From Budorcas taxicolor (lineage: Eukaryota; Chordata; Mammalia; Artiodactyla; Bovidae), in contig NC_068912.1 of the NCBI RefSeq assembly GCF_023091745.1, positions 56,820,567 through 56,884,566 of the forward strand: a stretch of 64,000 bases of DNA, in the 5' to 3' direction. Positions 11,780 through 21,989 of this stretch are shown here, piece by piece. A program made the translations under genes and the position numbers. Positions within the stretch are counted from its first letter, which is position 1. Every line of letters begins with the position of its first letter. The notes under the pieces are model-generated. The model searched no databases and had not been told where the DNA came from. It was given only the letters and a program-made list of their open reading frames with translations.

Positions 11780-13895
11780 TGTATGAAAAAAAATGTGTAA
11801 CTGCTCCTGAATAATTCGTCTCCCAGTATATTATGTATATTGGCTATTTTCCTGTAATACTAACATTTGAAATATAAAGAATTTACATTTTCATTTATCA
11901 TGGCATAATTTACTATGACCTTCACTGGTACCACATTAAGCTGTTATTACCATAAATTCAATTTTTGTTTTAACACTTTCAAACAAATTAAAGGGTAGGT
12001 GGTCTACTCAATTTTTACTTTGATCAAGATTAAGAACTACCTCTTTATCTTTGAAAGCTAATCCTTTTATATTTGCCAAATACTACTCACTAGACAGGTA
12101 AAACAATCTGTTCAGCTACTATGTCTCAACTGATAAACCACTTTTCCACTTCTTTGTTAGACTTAAGCTCATAATTGCTCACTGTGGTACTGAATATTGC
12201 TATTCATTATAAGGAATTGTAAGTCCACTAACAGAGTACAATAATGGCATTATACAAACTAAAAAATTAACCATTTTAAATTAAAATTGCATTGAAGAGT
12301 CAGAGAAAGAAGATAAGTTCAGCGTTCTACTGTGGAGCTACTGGGAGGGCATTTCATTCTGATATGAAGAGTCTGAGCAGTAACTGTGTGACAGTCTTGG
12401 AACTCCAGCAGAAAACTCATATTCCCTTCTAGCAAAAATTCTTTATTACCTATTACTTCTGAGTACCCAAGGGGGTTTTTGGACTTCATCCATTCTAGTT
12501 CGCCAATTTTCTATCAGTCATCAGGAATATTTATGGATAAAATGATATGACGTCTGAGATATGCTACAGTGGGGGAGGTACAGAAGAAGCAAGATTCTGT
12601 GTGAGCTGATTAGTTGTGATAGCTTAGTGGTATAGGGATTAATCTTACTATTATGTATATCTCGTAAATGTCCATAATAATTCAAAAATATATATAATCT
12701 CAGCTTCCACAATTTATTAAAACATTTAAATAATGGCATTTATCATTATTTTTCAACCCAGAGGCTCAATCATGATTAGAAGACTGGGTTTACAACACAT
12801 TAAATGGATTAGAAAAAAAGCAAAGATTGGGAATGAGTCAGATGAAAGGAAGGAAATTATTTTTATAAAGGGCAGTAATCACAGATGGTCAAATTGAACC
12901 AGCTGTTCATCCAGAAAATCTGTGGGAGTTAATCTGGAGCCTATTCAAAGCTTAATTATACTGGCCTTTCATATATACATTTCATAGCTTTTTAGGCCAA
13001 GAATATCTGTTATTGGGACTACTTTCACTGTCAAAATAATTGAAAAAAAAAGGCAATAAAAGGAAAAGAAAAGCCAAATGCATTTTTTATTAAAAATAAG
13101 AACCCACACTAGATAAACAGTAAGCAGGACCATGAATAAAGAGAATAATTCTTACTTTGGAAATTAACCTCTGCCACTAAAAGCTGTCACTGCCAATATA
13201 GAATAACCTATGAATATTTGCTCTAAGATAAAATAATTTGTTATAATAATCTATAAAAGGATCAAAATAACAAAAAAGAAAGCCTCAAATTTATCAATAA
13301 CATAAATAAAGATGTCTTAACTTTGTCTTAAAAGTTAGCAGTTAAAATTAGACCTTCAATTAAATTAGCATTTTAATATTCAAGCCCATTTTTGACTTTT
13401 AACATATGCAGGGCAGGGAAAGAGAACCTAAATAGCACAGTTATTTCAAAAAAGATTAATTTTCATCCAATACTATTTATAATGCTATCTTCAAAAACAA
13501 AGAAGTTTATAAATTTATAAGCTTCTATATCATATAATCAATTTAAATGTTTATGATACTGAAAATATTCTCATAAGCCTGATACTCTCAATCCACTCAT
13601 GAACAAACCCTTTGGTATGAGCTATTTGCAGAACAATGTTTACTGATTAACTAATACATTTAAGAGCAATTATTTTCTTAATTTTCTCCAGCTATCATTA
13701 CTGGAGTCTTATTTAAATAGGGCTTTTTTACATTTTAAAACTGCTTTGCAATCATTTTAAATAATTAACCATATGTAATTCAATTATCTCTTGTAACCAT
13801 AAAAGAAAAATGGTGCAACTGAAGCAGTAAACTATGCCATAAAATATTGGAATTATAATATCATGGTGGTACAGTGGAACATTTTCCATCTTAGA
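11780..13895. other. Unassigned AT-rich interval
   Basis: I see no gene, RNA gene or repeat that I can name. Frames of 62-72 codons on the minus strand (12521-12739, 13752-13940) lack motifs, splice sites or conserved composition. Confidence 0.5.
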
Positions 13896-13896
13896 A

Positions 13897-14030
13897 GAAA
13901 AGTGAAAGAAAGTGAAAGTGAAGTTGCTCAGTTGTGACAAACTCTTTGCAATCCCATGGATCGTAACCTACCAGGCACCTCCGTCCATGGGATTTTCCAG
14001 GTAAGAATACTGGAGTGGGTTGCCATTTCT
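13897..14030 (-). mobile_element. Bov-tA SINE, body only
   Basis: The body runs from AAAGTGAAAGTGAAGTTGCT to GGAGTGGGTTGCCATTTCT. The tRNA-like head that should follow on the right is missing, so the copy is 5'-truncated in its own orientation. Confidence 0.88.
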
Positions 14031-14156
14031 GACCAACACCTAAACTTTCTCATGTGTTCTTTAAAAAATGGTCACACATTTTTAACCTTTCAAACTTTGT
14101 CACCTCCACTAGCTAAGCAATAGTCTTCTGTTCATAATCATCTTAAATAATATTTC

Positions 14157-14868
14157 AGTTCAGTTCAGTCGCTCAGCCGTGTCCGACTCTTTGCAACACC
14201 ATGAATCGCAGCATGCCAGCCTCCCTGTCCATCACCATCCCCCGGAGTTCACTCAGACTCACGTCCATCGAGTCTGTGATGCCATCCAGCCATTTCATCC
14301 TCTGTCGTCCCCTTCTCCTCCTGCCCCCAATCCCTCCTAGCATCAGTCTTTTCCAATGAGTCAACTCTTTGCATGAGGTGGCCAAAGTACTGGAGCTTCA
14401 GCTTCAGCATCATTCCTTCCAAAGAAATCCCAGGGCTGATCTCCTTCACAATGGACTGGCTGGATCTCCTTGCAGTCCAAGGGACTCTCAAGAGTCTTCT
14501 CCAACACCACAGTTCAAAAGCATCAATTCTTCGGCACTCAGCCTTCTTCACAGTCCAACTCTCACATCCATACATGACCACTGGGAAAACCATAGCCTTG
14601 ACTAGACGGACCTTAGTCGGCAAAGTAACGTCTCTGCTTTTGAATATACTACCTAGGTTGGTCATAACTTTTCTTCCAAGGAGTAAGCGTCTTTTAATTT
14701 CATGGCTGCAGTCACCATCTGCAGTGATTTTGGAGCCCCCAAAAATAAAGTCTGACACTGTTTCGACTGTTTACCCATCTGTTTCCCATGAAGTGATGGG
14801 ACCAGATGCCATGATCTTCGTCTTCTGAATGTTGAGCTTTAAGCCAACTTTTTCACTCTCCTCTGTCA
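14157..14868 (-). mobile_element. BovB LINE fragment, C-terminal ORF2
   Basis: The 3' terminus (TCAGTTCAGTTCAGTCGCTC in plus text) is at the left. A minus-strand frame of 169 codons (14249-14758) reads SDFIFGGSKITADGDCSHEI, RRLLLGRKVMTNLGSIFKSR, then MYGCESWTVKKAECRRIDAF and the C-terminal YFGHLMQRVDSLEKT. The reverse transcriptase catalytic box lies upstream of the truncation point and is absent. The frame is broken near its end. Confidence 0.94.
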
Positions 14869-14869
14869 A

Positions 14870-15204
14870 TCGCAGTTTAAATCAGTAAATTTTAAACAAA
14901 TTTATATTAAGTATTCAGTAACAGAATAAAGAACTAGGAAAGATCTTACAGAAGTGCTACTAAAAGTGCCCACCTGAGACCAAATAAGGACCTTGTGCAT
15001 GAGTGTAAATTAAATTCACTACTTCTTTAATCAAGTCTTCTACAAAAAAAAAAAAAATCAGCCAAATTAAATAGTGTACTCATGCTTTAGCTGATTTGCA
15101 TTCTGGCACAAGCTCCACATATCCTTGTGGACTGGTAGTAAATAGTTCAAAGACTGGCAGAGAGTCTGTGAACCACACTCAGTAGCACTGTCTTTGAGAT
15201 CATC
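14870..15204. other. Unassigned interval with an A13 run
   Basis: No gene is seen. An A13 tract lies at 15045-15058. The 3' half may belong to the following DNA-transposon relic, but I cannot place it. Confidence 0.4.
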
Positions 15205-15350
15205 TAGTTCAGTAGATCTTAACCCAGGCTCCACGTGAGAATTATTTGGGAAACTTTAGAAAACGTGAACACCTAGGATTCACCTTCAGAGATTCTGACT
15301 GACTTACTGGGTTTTGGTTTACAGCTGGGGCATAACCAAGCCCATGGGGG
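15205..15350. mobile_element. MER5-like (hAT-Charlie) non-autonomous DNA transposon relic
   Basis: The text 'agtagatcttaacccaggctccacgtgagaattattt' followed by 'aacacctaggattcacc...cagagattctgac' follows the MER5A/MER5B consensus (terminal repeat, 'TGAGAATCACCTGGG', then 'CAGAGATTCTGAT'). The right terminal repeat is not clear. Confidence 0.6.
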
Positions 15351-15354
15351 TATA

Positions 15355-15975
15355 TTTCTGCTGATCTAGACTCATTTCATTCTACAGATGAAAACAGAAG
15401 CTTAGAGAAACAAAAAACTTATTCTTAGTTTACAAGAACAGAGAATCAAAGGACCAACATTCAATACAAGACACTTTCCACTATATCCCATACATAAGAT
15501 CAGTTACAATTATTACAGCACCATTTTATATTCAGGATACTATGGGAACAAAAACATTAACTTTCTGCTTTCTTATTAATAAAGTAAGGAATAACAATGT
15601 ATAAGTATTAGATGGTTAAATTTAGGTCACTTGAAGAATTAATATCTTCCTCAAGATATAAATTAACTTCTGTTACTTAGGAAAAATTTAAAAAAAAAAC
15701 ATTAGTAAGTTGTTTTAGAACAACTGAAAATATTCCTTATAGACAAGAACATATCTTAATGACAAGGAAGGGTTAACAAACAACAGTGGCTTCAATGGGA
15801 ACTGTACAACTAACTGAAATTTATCAGAGAGGACTAGTTGTAACAGAGCTGTGTATCTTAATTATATCAGCACATCAGCTATGGATACCAGTATCTGGGA
15901 AAAAAAAGGACTTTTTTCAAAAATACCAAACTAACCTTAGAAACCAAACAGTATAAAATAACACTGTATTGAAAA
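15355..15975. other. Unassigned AT-rich interval
   Basis: A weak MIR-like phrase (CTACAGATGAAAACAGAAGC) sits at 15382-15405. Nothing else is identified. Confidence 0.4.
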
Positions 15976-15976
15976 G

Positions 15977-17352
15977 TTCAGTACAGTTCAGTTGCTCAGT
16001 CATGTCCAACTCTTTGCAACCCCACGAACCGCAGCATGCCAGGACTCCCTGTCCATCACCAACTCCCAGAGTCTACCCAAACTCATGTCCATTGAGTCGG
16101 TGATGCCATCTAACCATCTCATCCTCTGTCGTCCCCTTTCCCTCCTGCCTTCAATCTTTCCCAGCATCAGGGTCTTTTCTAATGAGTCAGCTCTTCACAT
16201 CAGGTGGCCAAAATTCTGGAAGTTTCAGCTTTAACATCAGTCTTTCCAATGAACACCCAGGACCGATTTCCCTTAGGATGGACTAGTTGGATCTCCTTGC
16301 AGTCCAAGAGACTCTCAAGAGTCTTCTCCAACACCGCAGTTCAAAAGCATCAATTCTTCGGCACTCAGCCCTCTTTACAGTCCAACTCTCACATCCATAC
16401 ATGACCACTGGAAAAACCATAGCCTTGACTAGATGGACCTTTGTTGGCAAAGTAATGTCTCTGCTTTTCAAGATGCTATCTAGGTTGCTCATAACTTTCC
16501 TTCCAAGGAGTAAGCGTCTTTTAATTTCATGGCTGCAATCACCGCCTGCAGTGATTTTGGAGCCCACAAAAATAAACTCTGACACTATTTCCACTGTTTC
16601 CCCATCTATTTCCCATGAAGTGATGGGACCAGATGCCATGATCTTCATTTTCCGAATGTTGAGCTTTAAGCCAACTTTTTCATTCTCCTCTTTCACTTTC
16701 ATCAAGAGGCTCTTTAGTTCTTCTTCACTTTCTGCCATAAGGGTGGTGTCATCTGCATATCTGAGGTGATTGATATTTCTCCCGGCAATCTTGATTCCAG
16801 CCTGTGCTTCCTCCAGCCCAGTGTTTTTCATGATGTACTCTGCATAGAAGTTAAATTAGCAGGGTGACAATATACAGCCTTGACGCACTCCTTTTCCTAT
16901 TTGGAACCAGTCTGTTGTTCCATGTCCAGTTCTAACTGTTGCTTCCTGACCTGCATATAGGTTTCTCAAGAGGCAGGTCAGGTGCTCTGGTATTCTCATC
17001 TCTTTCAGAATTTTCCACAGTTTATTGTGATCCACACAAAGGCTTTGGCATAGTCAATAAAACAGAAATAGATGTTTTTCTGGAACTCTCTTGCTTTTTC
17101 AGTGATCCAGTGGATGTTGGCTATTGGTCTCTGGTTCCTCTGCCTTTTCTAAATCCAGCTTGAACATCTGGAAGTTCACAGTTCATGTACTGCTGAAGCC
17201 TTGCTTGGAGAATGTGAACATTACCCACCAGCATGTGAGATGAGTGCAATTGTGCAGTAGTTTGAGCATTCTTTGGCATTGCCTTTCTTTGGGATTGGAA
17301 TGAAAACTGACCTTTTCCAGTCCTGTGGCCACTGCTAGTTTTCCAAATTTGC
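15977..17352 (-). mobile_element. BovB LINE, longest copy, with reverse transcriptase YADD box
   Basis: This is the longest BovB segment in the window, about 1.38 kb, with its 3' end at the left. An uninterrupted minus-strand frame of 182 codons (16283-16831) contains NHLRYADDTTLMAESEEELK, so the catalytic YADD motif of the reverse transcriptase is intact, and continues through MYGCESWTVKRAECRRIDAF. Farther right the sequence covers the palm region upstream of YADD, but stops and frameshifts interrupt it (16840-17350). The upstream endonuclease domain is missing. BovB is an RTE-clade retrotransposon known for horizontal transfer between vertebrates. The copy cannot encode a full protein. Confidence 0.95.
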
Positions 17353-17419
17353 TGACATTTGAAAAGAGTTCCTATTTTAATGACAATGGTGACCCCTAAT
17401 TGAGAGCTCAATATAACAT

Positions 17420-17565
17420 GGTGTTGGGTACTTTACCTTTTCTTAATCCTTATAGCACTGTTCTAAGATATATTATACTTGTTTCATAAATGAGGAATTT
17501 TAAAAGTTACTTTTTGCCCAAGCTTATAATAGTAGCACAGCATTCAAATTCAGATTTTAATCTTC
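17420..17565 (+). repeat. MIR SINE
   Basis: Phrases 'cttaatccttatagcactgtt', 'acttgtttcataaatgaggaa' and 'gcccaagcttataatagtagcacagc' follow the MIR core order (TTAATCCTCACAACA, then ATTTTACAGATGAGGAAAC, then GCCCAAGGTCACACAGC). Old and diverged. Confidence 0.62.
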
Positions 17566-18295
17566 TTGATGATAAAAAAGGACTATAAATCTCTCCTTTT
17601 TACCATTAATTCTGACAGGAATCTTTGTATCAACTTTTACTACCAAATGCCTTTATAACCATGCTCTTTCAGTTGTTAATAGCTATTAGCAAGTTAGTCT
17701 GAAATCTGTCTTCCTCTATCTTCTATATCCATTAACCATATTTTTGTCCTTTGGAGAAACACTGAACTTAAATTAATGCCTACTAATGACATCTCTTAAA
17801 ATATTAAAGATTTAACACTTCTGTCCTTTGTCCTGTTTTCTCTTTCTCTAATTTCTCCAGTGGCTCTTCACCACTTAGTTTCTCAAAGAAGGATAGGGCC
17901 CTGTAGTATGACCCCAAAGCCCTGGAAACAGAATAATGCCCTAAGTATAAGAGAATGCCCACTGTTTGAAGAAAACAGTGAATACTTTACATCCTCAGTC
18001 TGTTTTACATTTGTAATTTTGTATATCAAATTTTCTTATAGACATGCATGCTTAAAGACCCACTCACTGATTCCATTCAACATATCCTTATTTTGTACCT
18101 AGGAAGAACTAGGTATCATGTAAGCTGTTAAAGAGACATAACTAAGACACATTTTGTTGCAAGCCCTGTTTGCCTAGTGCAGTGATTTTTAGGAACACAT
18201 GCCAAATTATGGAAAACCTGACTGCACACTCTCATAACAATGTACGAGGGTGTCTAATTTTCCATTAAAGTGGTGTAATGGAAATATTTTAAATC
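17566..18295. other. Unassigned interval
   Basis: An 80-codon frame at 17860-18102 follows a good pyrimidine tract and AG (about 17840-17863), but I see no convincing donor and no recognisable protein. An 8-bp inverted repeat (CACTGTTT/AAACAGTG) lies near 17959-17980. I do not call a gene. Confidence 0.4.
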
Positions 18296-18296
18296 T

Positions 18297-18370
18297 TATT
18301 GGGTTGGCAAATTTTTTGGGGTTTTCTGTAACATGGAAAAATCAGAGGGAACTTTTTGGCCAACTCAATA
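18297..18370. mobile_element. Mariner-derived miniature element (MITE)
   Basis: About 74 bp, starting TATTGGGTTGGCAAATTTTT and ending ACTTTTTGGCCAACTCAATA. The two ends are near-perfect inverted repeats and are bounded by TA, the mariner target site. It has no coding capacity and could fold into a single hairpin. Confidence 0.82.
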
Positions 18371-18381
18371 ATATGATAGGC

Positions 18382-18497
18382 ACCCACCCACTCCAGAATT
18401 CTTGACAGGAAAATCCCATGGACAGAACAGCCTGGAGGGCTACAGTCCATAGGGTTACAGAGTCGGACACGACTGAGTGAGCATGCAAACACACAAA
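18382..18497 (+). mobile_element. Bov-tA SINE, 3' half
   Basis: The 3' body runs from CCACTCCAGAATTCTTGACA to GGACACGACTGAGTGAGCAT. The tRNA-related head is missing. It lies about 10 bp downstream of the mariner MITE. Confidence 0.86.
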
Positions 18498-18499
18498 AA

Positions 18500-19326
18500 G
18501 TATCTTAGAGTTAGCTTGCATTTAAATTATATTTTTAGTATGAAGAAAAATTATCTTCAACAAATAAAAATATGTTATTTACTTAATGAAACTAGTTCAT
18601 CAAATTAAAATAATCTCTGTAAAACAGACCTACTGACTTTAGTCATTCTACTATTTTTCCTTTCTAATCTTTCAAAGAATTTTGGAAATACTGTTTATCT
18701 CAAAGCACAAAACTGTGTTATCTATGGACAGTTCTATGATCTTGCACTCCACATATTATATGAAAGAGGACACCATTTTCTTACTGGTGTAAGTGAAAAG
18801 ACAACTTTTGGTTGAAATATATGGAGTTGATGGATCTTTATCACCATTTACACAAAAATAATATGCCAACTATCAACTTCAGATTTTTGTTGTTGTTTGA
18901 AAATTATGAATGTGACAAGCAAGCTGAGTACTCTCGCTTATAAGGCTATAATTCTTCATTATCCCAAATATGGATTCATCAAAGAAGTTGGAATTTTTGT
19001 AGAGCAAGCAATTCTTGGGTGAAAGGAGGACTCAGTATCATGTAGTCTCTGAACAAGGTCTAGATTGTGTGCTTCCTGCAGACTCAAAACAAGTATGCTA
19101 GGAATGGGAGGAGGACATATCTGTAAGGCTGGTAGGATGGGCCTACAAGGAATCTATTTGTAGGTAATGAAAGAACATGCTACTAAAAACAAATCAGTGG
19201 ACACCTTCAGGCAAACTCTCCACTAAATCCTTTAAATTACCCCTTAATTAACTTCCTAGCCAGTATTTGGGAGGGAGGGGGGAATAAAGCCACCCTAAAC
19301 GGGCAGCAAGCTGCAGTTAGGAAACA
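18500..19326. other. Unassigned interval
   Basis: No gene is seen. A G-rich run (GGGAGGGAGGGGGG) at about 19269-19282 sits just before the minisatellite and is the only notable short motif. Confidence 0.4.
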
Positions 19327-19651
19327 AAGGACCTTGATATTAAAGCTGGGGCTTGTTGGGGAGGGGAAAACTCTTGGGTGTGTCTTTACAGAATGATACT
19401 CAAAACTGTGGAACCTAATATTAAAGCTGGGGCTTGTGGGGGAGGGGAAAACTCCTGGGTGTGTCTTTACAGAATGATACTCAAAACTGTGGAACCTAAT
19501 ATTAAAGCTGGGGCTTGTGGGGGAGGGGAAAACTCCTGGGTGTGTCTTTACAGAATGATACTCAAAACTGTGGAACCTAATATTAAAGCTGGGGCTTGTG
19601 GGGGAGGGGAAAACTCTTGGGTGTATCTTTACAGAATGATACTCAAAACTG
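19327..19651. repeat. Minisatellite, 81-bp unit, four copies
   Basis: The anchor TAAAGCTGGG recurs at 19341, 19422, 19503 and 19584, a constant 81-bp period. The second and third units are essentially identical (GTGGGGGAGGGG, CTCCTGGGTG), while the first and last carry edge variants (GTTGGGGAGGGG; CTCTTGGGTG; GTATC). Because 81 is divisible by three, frames without a stop in one unit stay open across the array. This explains a 141-codon minus-strand frame (19237-19662) and a 99-codon plus-strand frame, both with 27-residue repeats. I see no signal peptide, splice site or homologue that would make either a gene. Confidence 0.95.
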
Positions 19652-19751
19652 TTTATTGTCACACTTCATTTGTATGAAGTCTAAAATCTTGTTATGGGCT
19701 GAACTGTGTCCTCCCTGTGATAATATAATTTATATATGATAAATTTAAATC

Positions 19752-20184
19752 CAATCAACCCTTTAACAACATGGAGATTAGGGACACTGATCCTTGTGCA
19801 GTTGAAAATGCACATATAACACAAAGTTGGCCTTTCTTTTCTGTGGTTCCTCTGTATTCTCAGTTCTGCATCTATGGTCCAACCAACCATGAATTCTGTA
19901 GTGTTTTATCATTCACTACTGGAAAAAAACTGCCATATAAGTGGACCCGCTAGGTTCAAATACATGTGTTCAAGTGAAAAGTGAAACTGTTAGTCATTCA
20001 GTCATGTCCAACTCTTTGCAACCCCACAGACTATAGCCCACCAGGCTTCTCTGTCCAGGCAAAAATACTTACTCTTCTCCAGACAAGAATACTGGACTGG
20101 GTAGCCATTCCCTTCTCCAGAGGGTCTTCCCAACCAGGGATCTGAGCCACGAGGGAAGCCCCATGTTATTCAAGAGTTAACTGT
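19752..20184. mobile_element. Tigger/MER2-like DNA transposon, split by a Bov-tA
   Basis: The left end AATCAACCCTTTAACAACAT and the internal phrase ATATAAGTGGACCCGCTAGG with 'ccaaccaaccatgaattctg' follow the MER2 consensus (CAACCCTTGAACAACACGGG; CTTATAAGTGGACCCGCGCAG). The right end resumes after the SINE as TTCAAGAGTTAACTG, an inverted copy of the left end. It has no transposase. Confidence 0.65.
19975..20162 (-). mobile_element. Bov-tA SINE nested in a Tigger element
   Basis: The body starts TGAAAAGTGAAACTGTTAGT and the tRNA-like head ends at the right with CACGAGGGAAGCC. A piece of the head is deleted (the part carrying the pol III B box is shortened). Imperfect duplications ATGTGTTCAAG (19964-19974) and ATGTTATTCAAG (20163-20174) flank it. 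Confidence 0.88.
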
Positions 20185-21090
20185 AAATATTTGGTCTTCA
20201 CCCCAGCTCCTGGCCAGAGCTCCTAAAACCCTTATAATTCCCTAAGTGAAAAGGATGAAAGGAGCTTCTTTTGTTAAAACATTTGGTCTTTTGTCCTCTA
20301 TTTCTGAAACAGCTTCAGAGCCATAAAGGCGAAAAGAGTCTCTTACGTTATTCATAATAAACCCTTTAAAACCACATTTGAGTATTTGTTAATGAGGTGC
20401 TTTTTGGAAAGCACCTAGGCAACCTCAGGATGGGTGCCTGGTTGTCAGGGGAATCTGGGGAGGGCTGGAGGTAACTGCCAATGATTTAATCACTCATACC
20501 CATGGAATGAGGTCTACATTAAAACAAACAAAAACCTAACCAAAGGGGTTTTGGTGACCTGCCAGATTGCTGAACACATGGAGGTGCTGGGTGGCTGGCG
20601 CACCTGAAGAGGGCATGGAAACTCCATATGCCTCCCCTGTACCTTACTCTATCCATCTCTTTCATTTGGCTTTCCTGAATTATACCTTTTTCTAATAAAC
20701 CAATAATCAAGTAAGTCAACATTTTCTGAGTTCTGTGAGCCATTCTAGCAAATTATCAAACCTGAGGAGTGGGTGTGGGAAGCTTTAATCTACAGATGCT
20801 TGGTTAGCAGCATGGGTAGTGACAAGTGAACTTTTGACTGGCAAGAAGAAGGTGAGTGGAAGCAGACTTGTATGACTGATGCTAACTCCAGGTAATCAGT
20901 ATCATAACTGAATTTTACAACACCCAGTTGGTGTCTGGAGTTAGAAAACTGGCTTGTGTGGACAAACTCACACACCTGGGATCAGCAGTGTAGAACAGCA
21001 GAGAAGGCAGAAGAAAGAGCTGTCTCCTTTCACCCCTGAAATTTGTAAGTTGAAGTTCTAACCTCAGTACCTAAGAATGTGACTGGGCTT

Positions 21091-21414
21091 GTTCAGTTCA
21101 GTCACTCAGTCGTGTCCGACTCTTTGCAACCACACGGACTGCCACATGCCAGGCTTCCCTGTCCATCACCAACTCCCAGAGCTTGCTCAAACTCATGCCT
21201 ATCAAGTTGGTGATGCCATCCAACCATCGTATCCTGTTGTCCCCTTCTCTTCCTGCCTTCAGTCTTTCCCAGCATCAGGGTCTTTCAATGAGTCAGTTCT
21301 TCCCATCAGGTGGCCAAAGTATTGAAGTTTCAGCATCAGTCCTTGCAATGAATATACAGGACTGATTTCCTTTAGGATTGACTTTTTTGATCTCCTTGCA
21401 AGGGACTCTCAAGA
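21091..21414 (-). mobile_element. BovB LINE 3' fragment inside the MLT1 LTR
   Basis: The 3' end (GTTCAGTTCAGTCACTCAGT) is at the left. The fragment carries only the last 320 bp, with a deletion near its 5' end (GATCTCCTTGCAAGGGACTC lacks the usual few bases between 'gca' and 'agg'). Confidence 0.9.
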
Positions 21415-21458
21415 TAAGAGTTTTGAAAGAAGTAATTAAGGTATAATGAGGTCATCTG

Positions 21459-21718
21459 CTAAGTCACTTCAGTTGTGTTTAACAGTGCGACCCCATAGAC
21501 GGCAGCCTACCAGGCTCCCCTGTCCCTGGGATTCTCCAGGCAAGAACACTGGAGTGGGTTGCCATTTCCTTCTCCAATACATGAAGGTAAAACGTGAAAG
21601 TTAAGTCACTCAGTCTGTCTGACTCTTAGCGACCCCACGGACTGCAGCCTACCAGGCTCCTTTGTCCATGGGATTCTCCAGGCAAGACTACTGGAGTTGG
21701 GTGCCACTGCCTTCTCCC
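21459..21718 (-). mobile_element. BOV-A2 SINE with perfect 14-bp target duplication
   Basis: The dimer has its linker at about 21585-21610 and shows no GCT expansion. The duplication AATGAGGTCATCTG is perfect at 21445-21458 and 21719-21732 and restores the MLT1 LTR when one copy is removed, which proves the insertion event. Confidence 0.95.
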
Positions 21719-21989
21719 AATGAGGTCATCTGGGTGGGCCCTAATTCAAGTTGACTGGGATCTCTTTAAAAAGAGGAGATTAGGACACAGACAAGCACTT
21801 CCTGAAGACAGAGGGAAAAGACAGATATTGTAAAGATGAGGGGAGAGACCTCAGGGAAAAAAATCAATGCTGCTAACACCTTTATCTCAGTTCTAACCTC
21901 CAGAGCTGTAAGAAAAAAAATTCCTGTGTTTAAGCCACCCAAATTGAGGGAATTTGCTGTGGCAGCCCTAGTAAATTAACGCAGACAAT

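Larger units (their letters stand above)
19690..20975 (+). mobile_element. Probable solo LTR of an old endogenous retrovirus
   Basis: The segment begins with TG (TGTTATGGGCTGAACTGTGT) and ends near a CA. Near 20693 it has TTCTAATAAACC, followed by TTTTCTGAGTTCTGTGAGCC at about 20723, the arrangement of a polyadenylation signal and R/U5 boundary in class I LTRs. A second AATAAA-like run is at 20356. The left part is split by a Tigger-like element. I recognise the pattern but cannot give the family name. No gag, pol or env coding sequence is present. Confidence 0.55.
21018..21985 (+). mobile_element. MLT1-like MaLR solo LTR, split by two insertions
   Basis: Three separated blocks join into one MLT1-type LTR: 21018-21090 (GTTGAAGTTCTAACCTCAGT, AATGTGACT), 21415-21458 (GTAATTAAGGTATAATGAGG) and 21733-21985 (GGTGGGCCCTAATTCAAGTT, then AACCTCCAGAGCTGTAAG, then TTTAAGCCACCCAAATT and TGGCAGCCCTAGTAAATTAA). 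Insertions of a BovB and a BOV-A2 separate the blocks. MaLR LTRs are ancient and shared across placental mammals. Confidence 0.75.

Noticed and set aside
17863..18102. Plus-strand exon after a good pyrimidine tract (17840-17862)
   Set aside because: The frame is open for 80 codons, but no convincing donor follows and the protein is not recognisable. A chance acceptor is more likely.
19237..19677. Repeat-containing protein frames (141 and 99 codons), or a CRISPR-like array
   Set aside because: The frames stay open only because the 81-bp minisatellite period is a multiple of three. There are no unique spacers between repeats and the setting is a mammalian genome.
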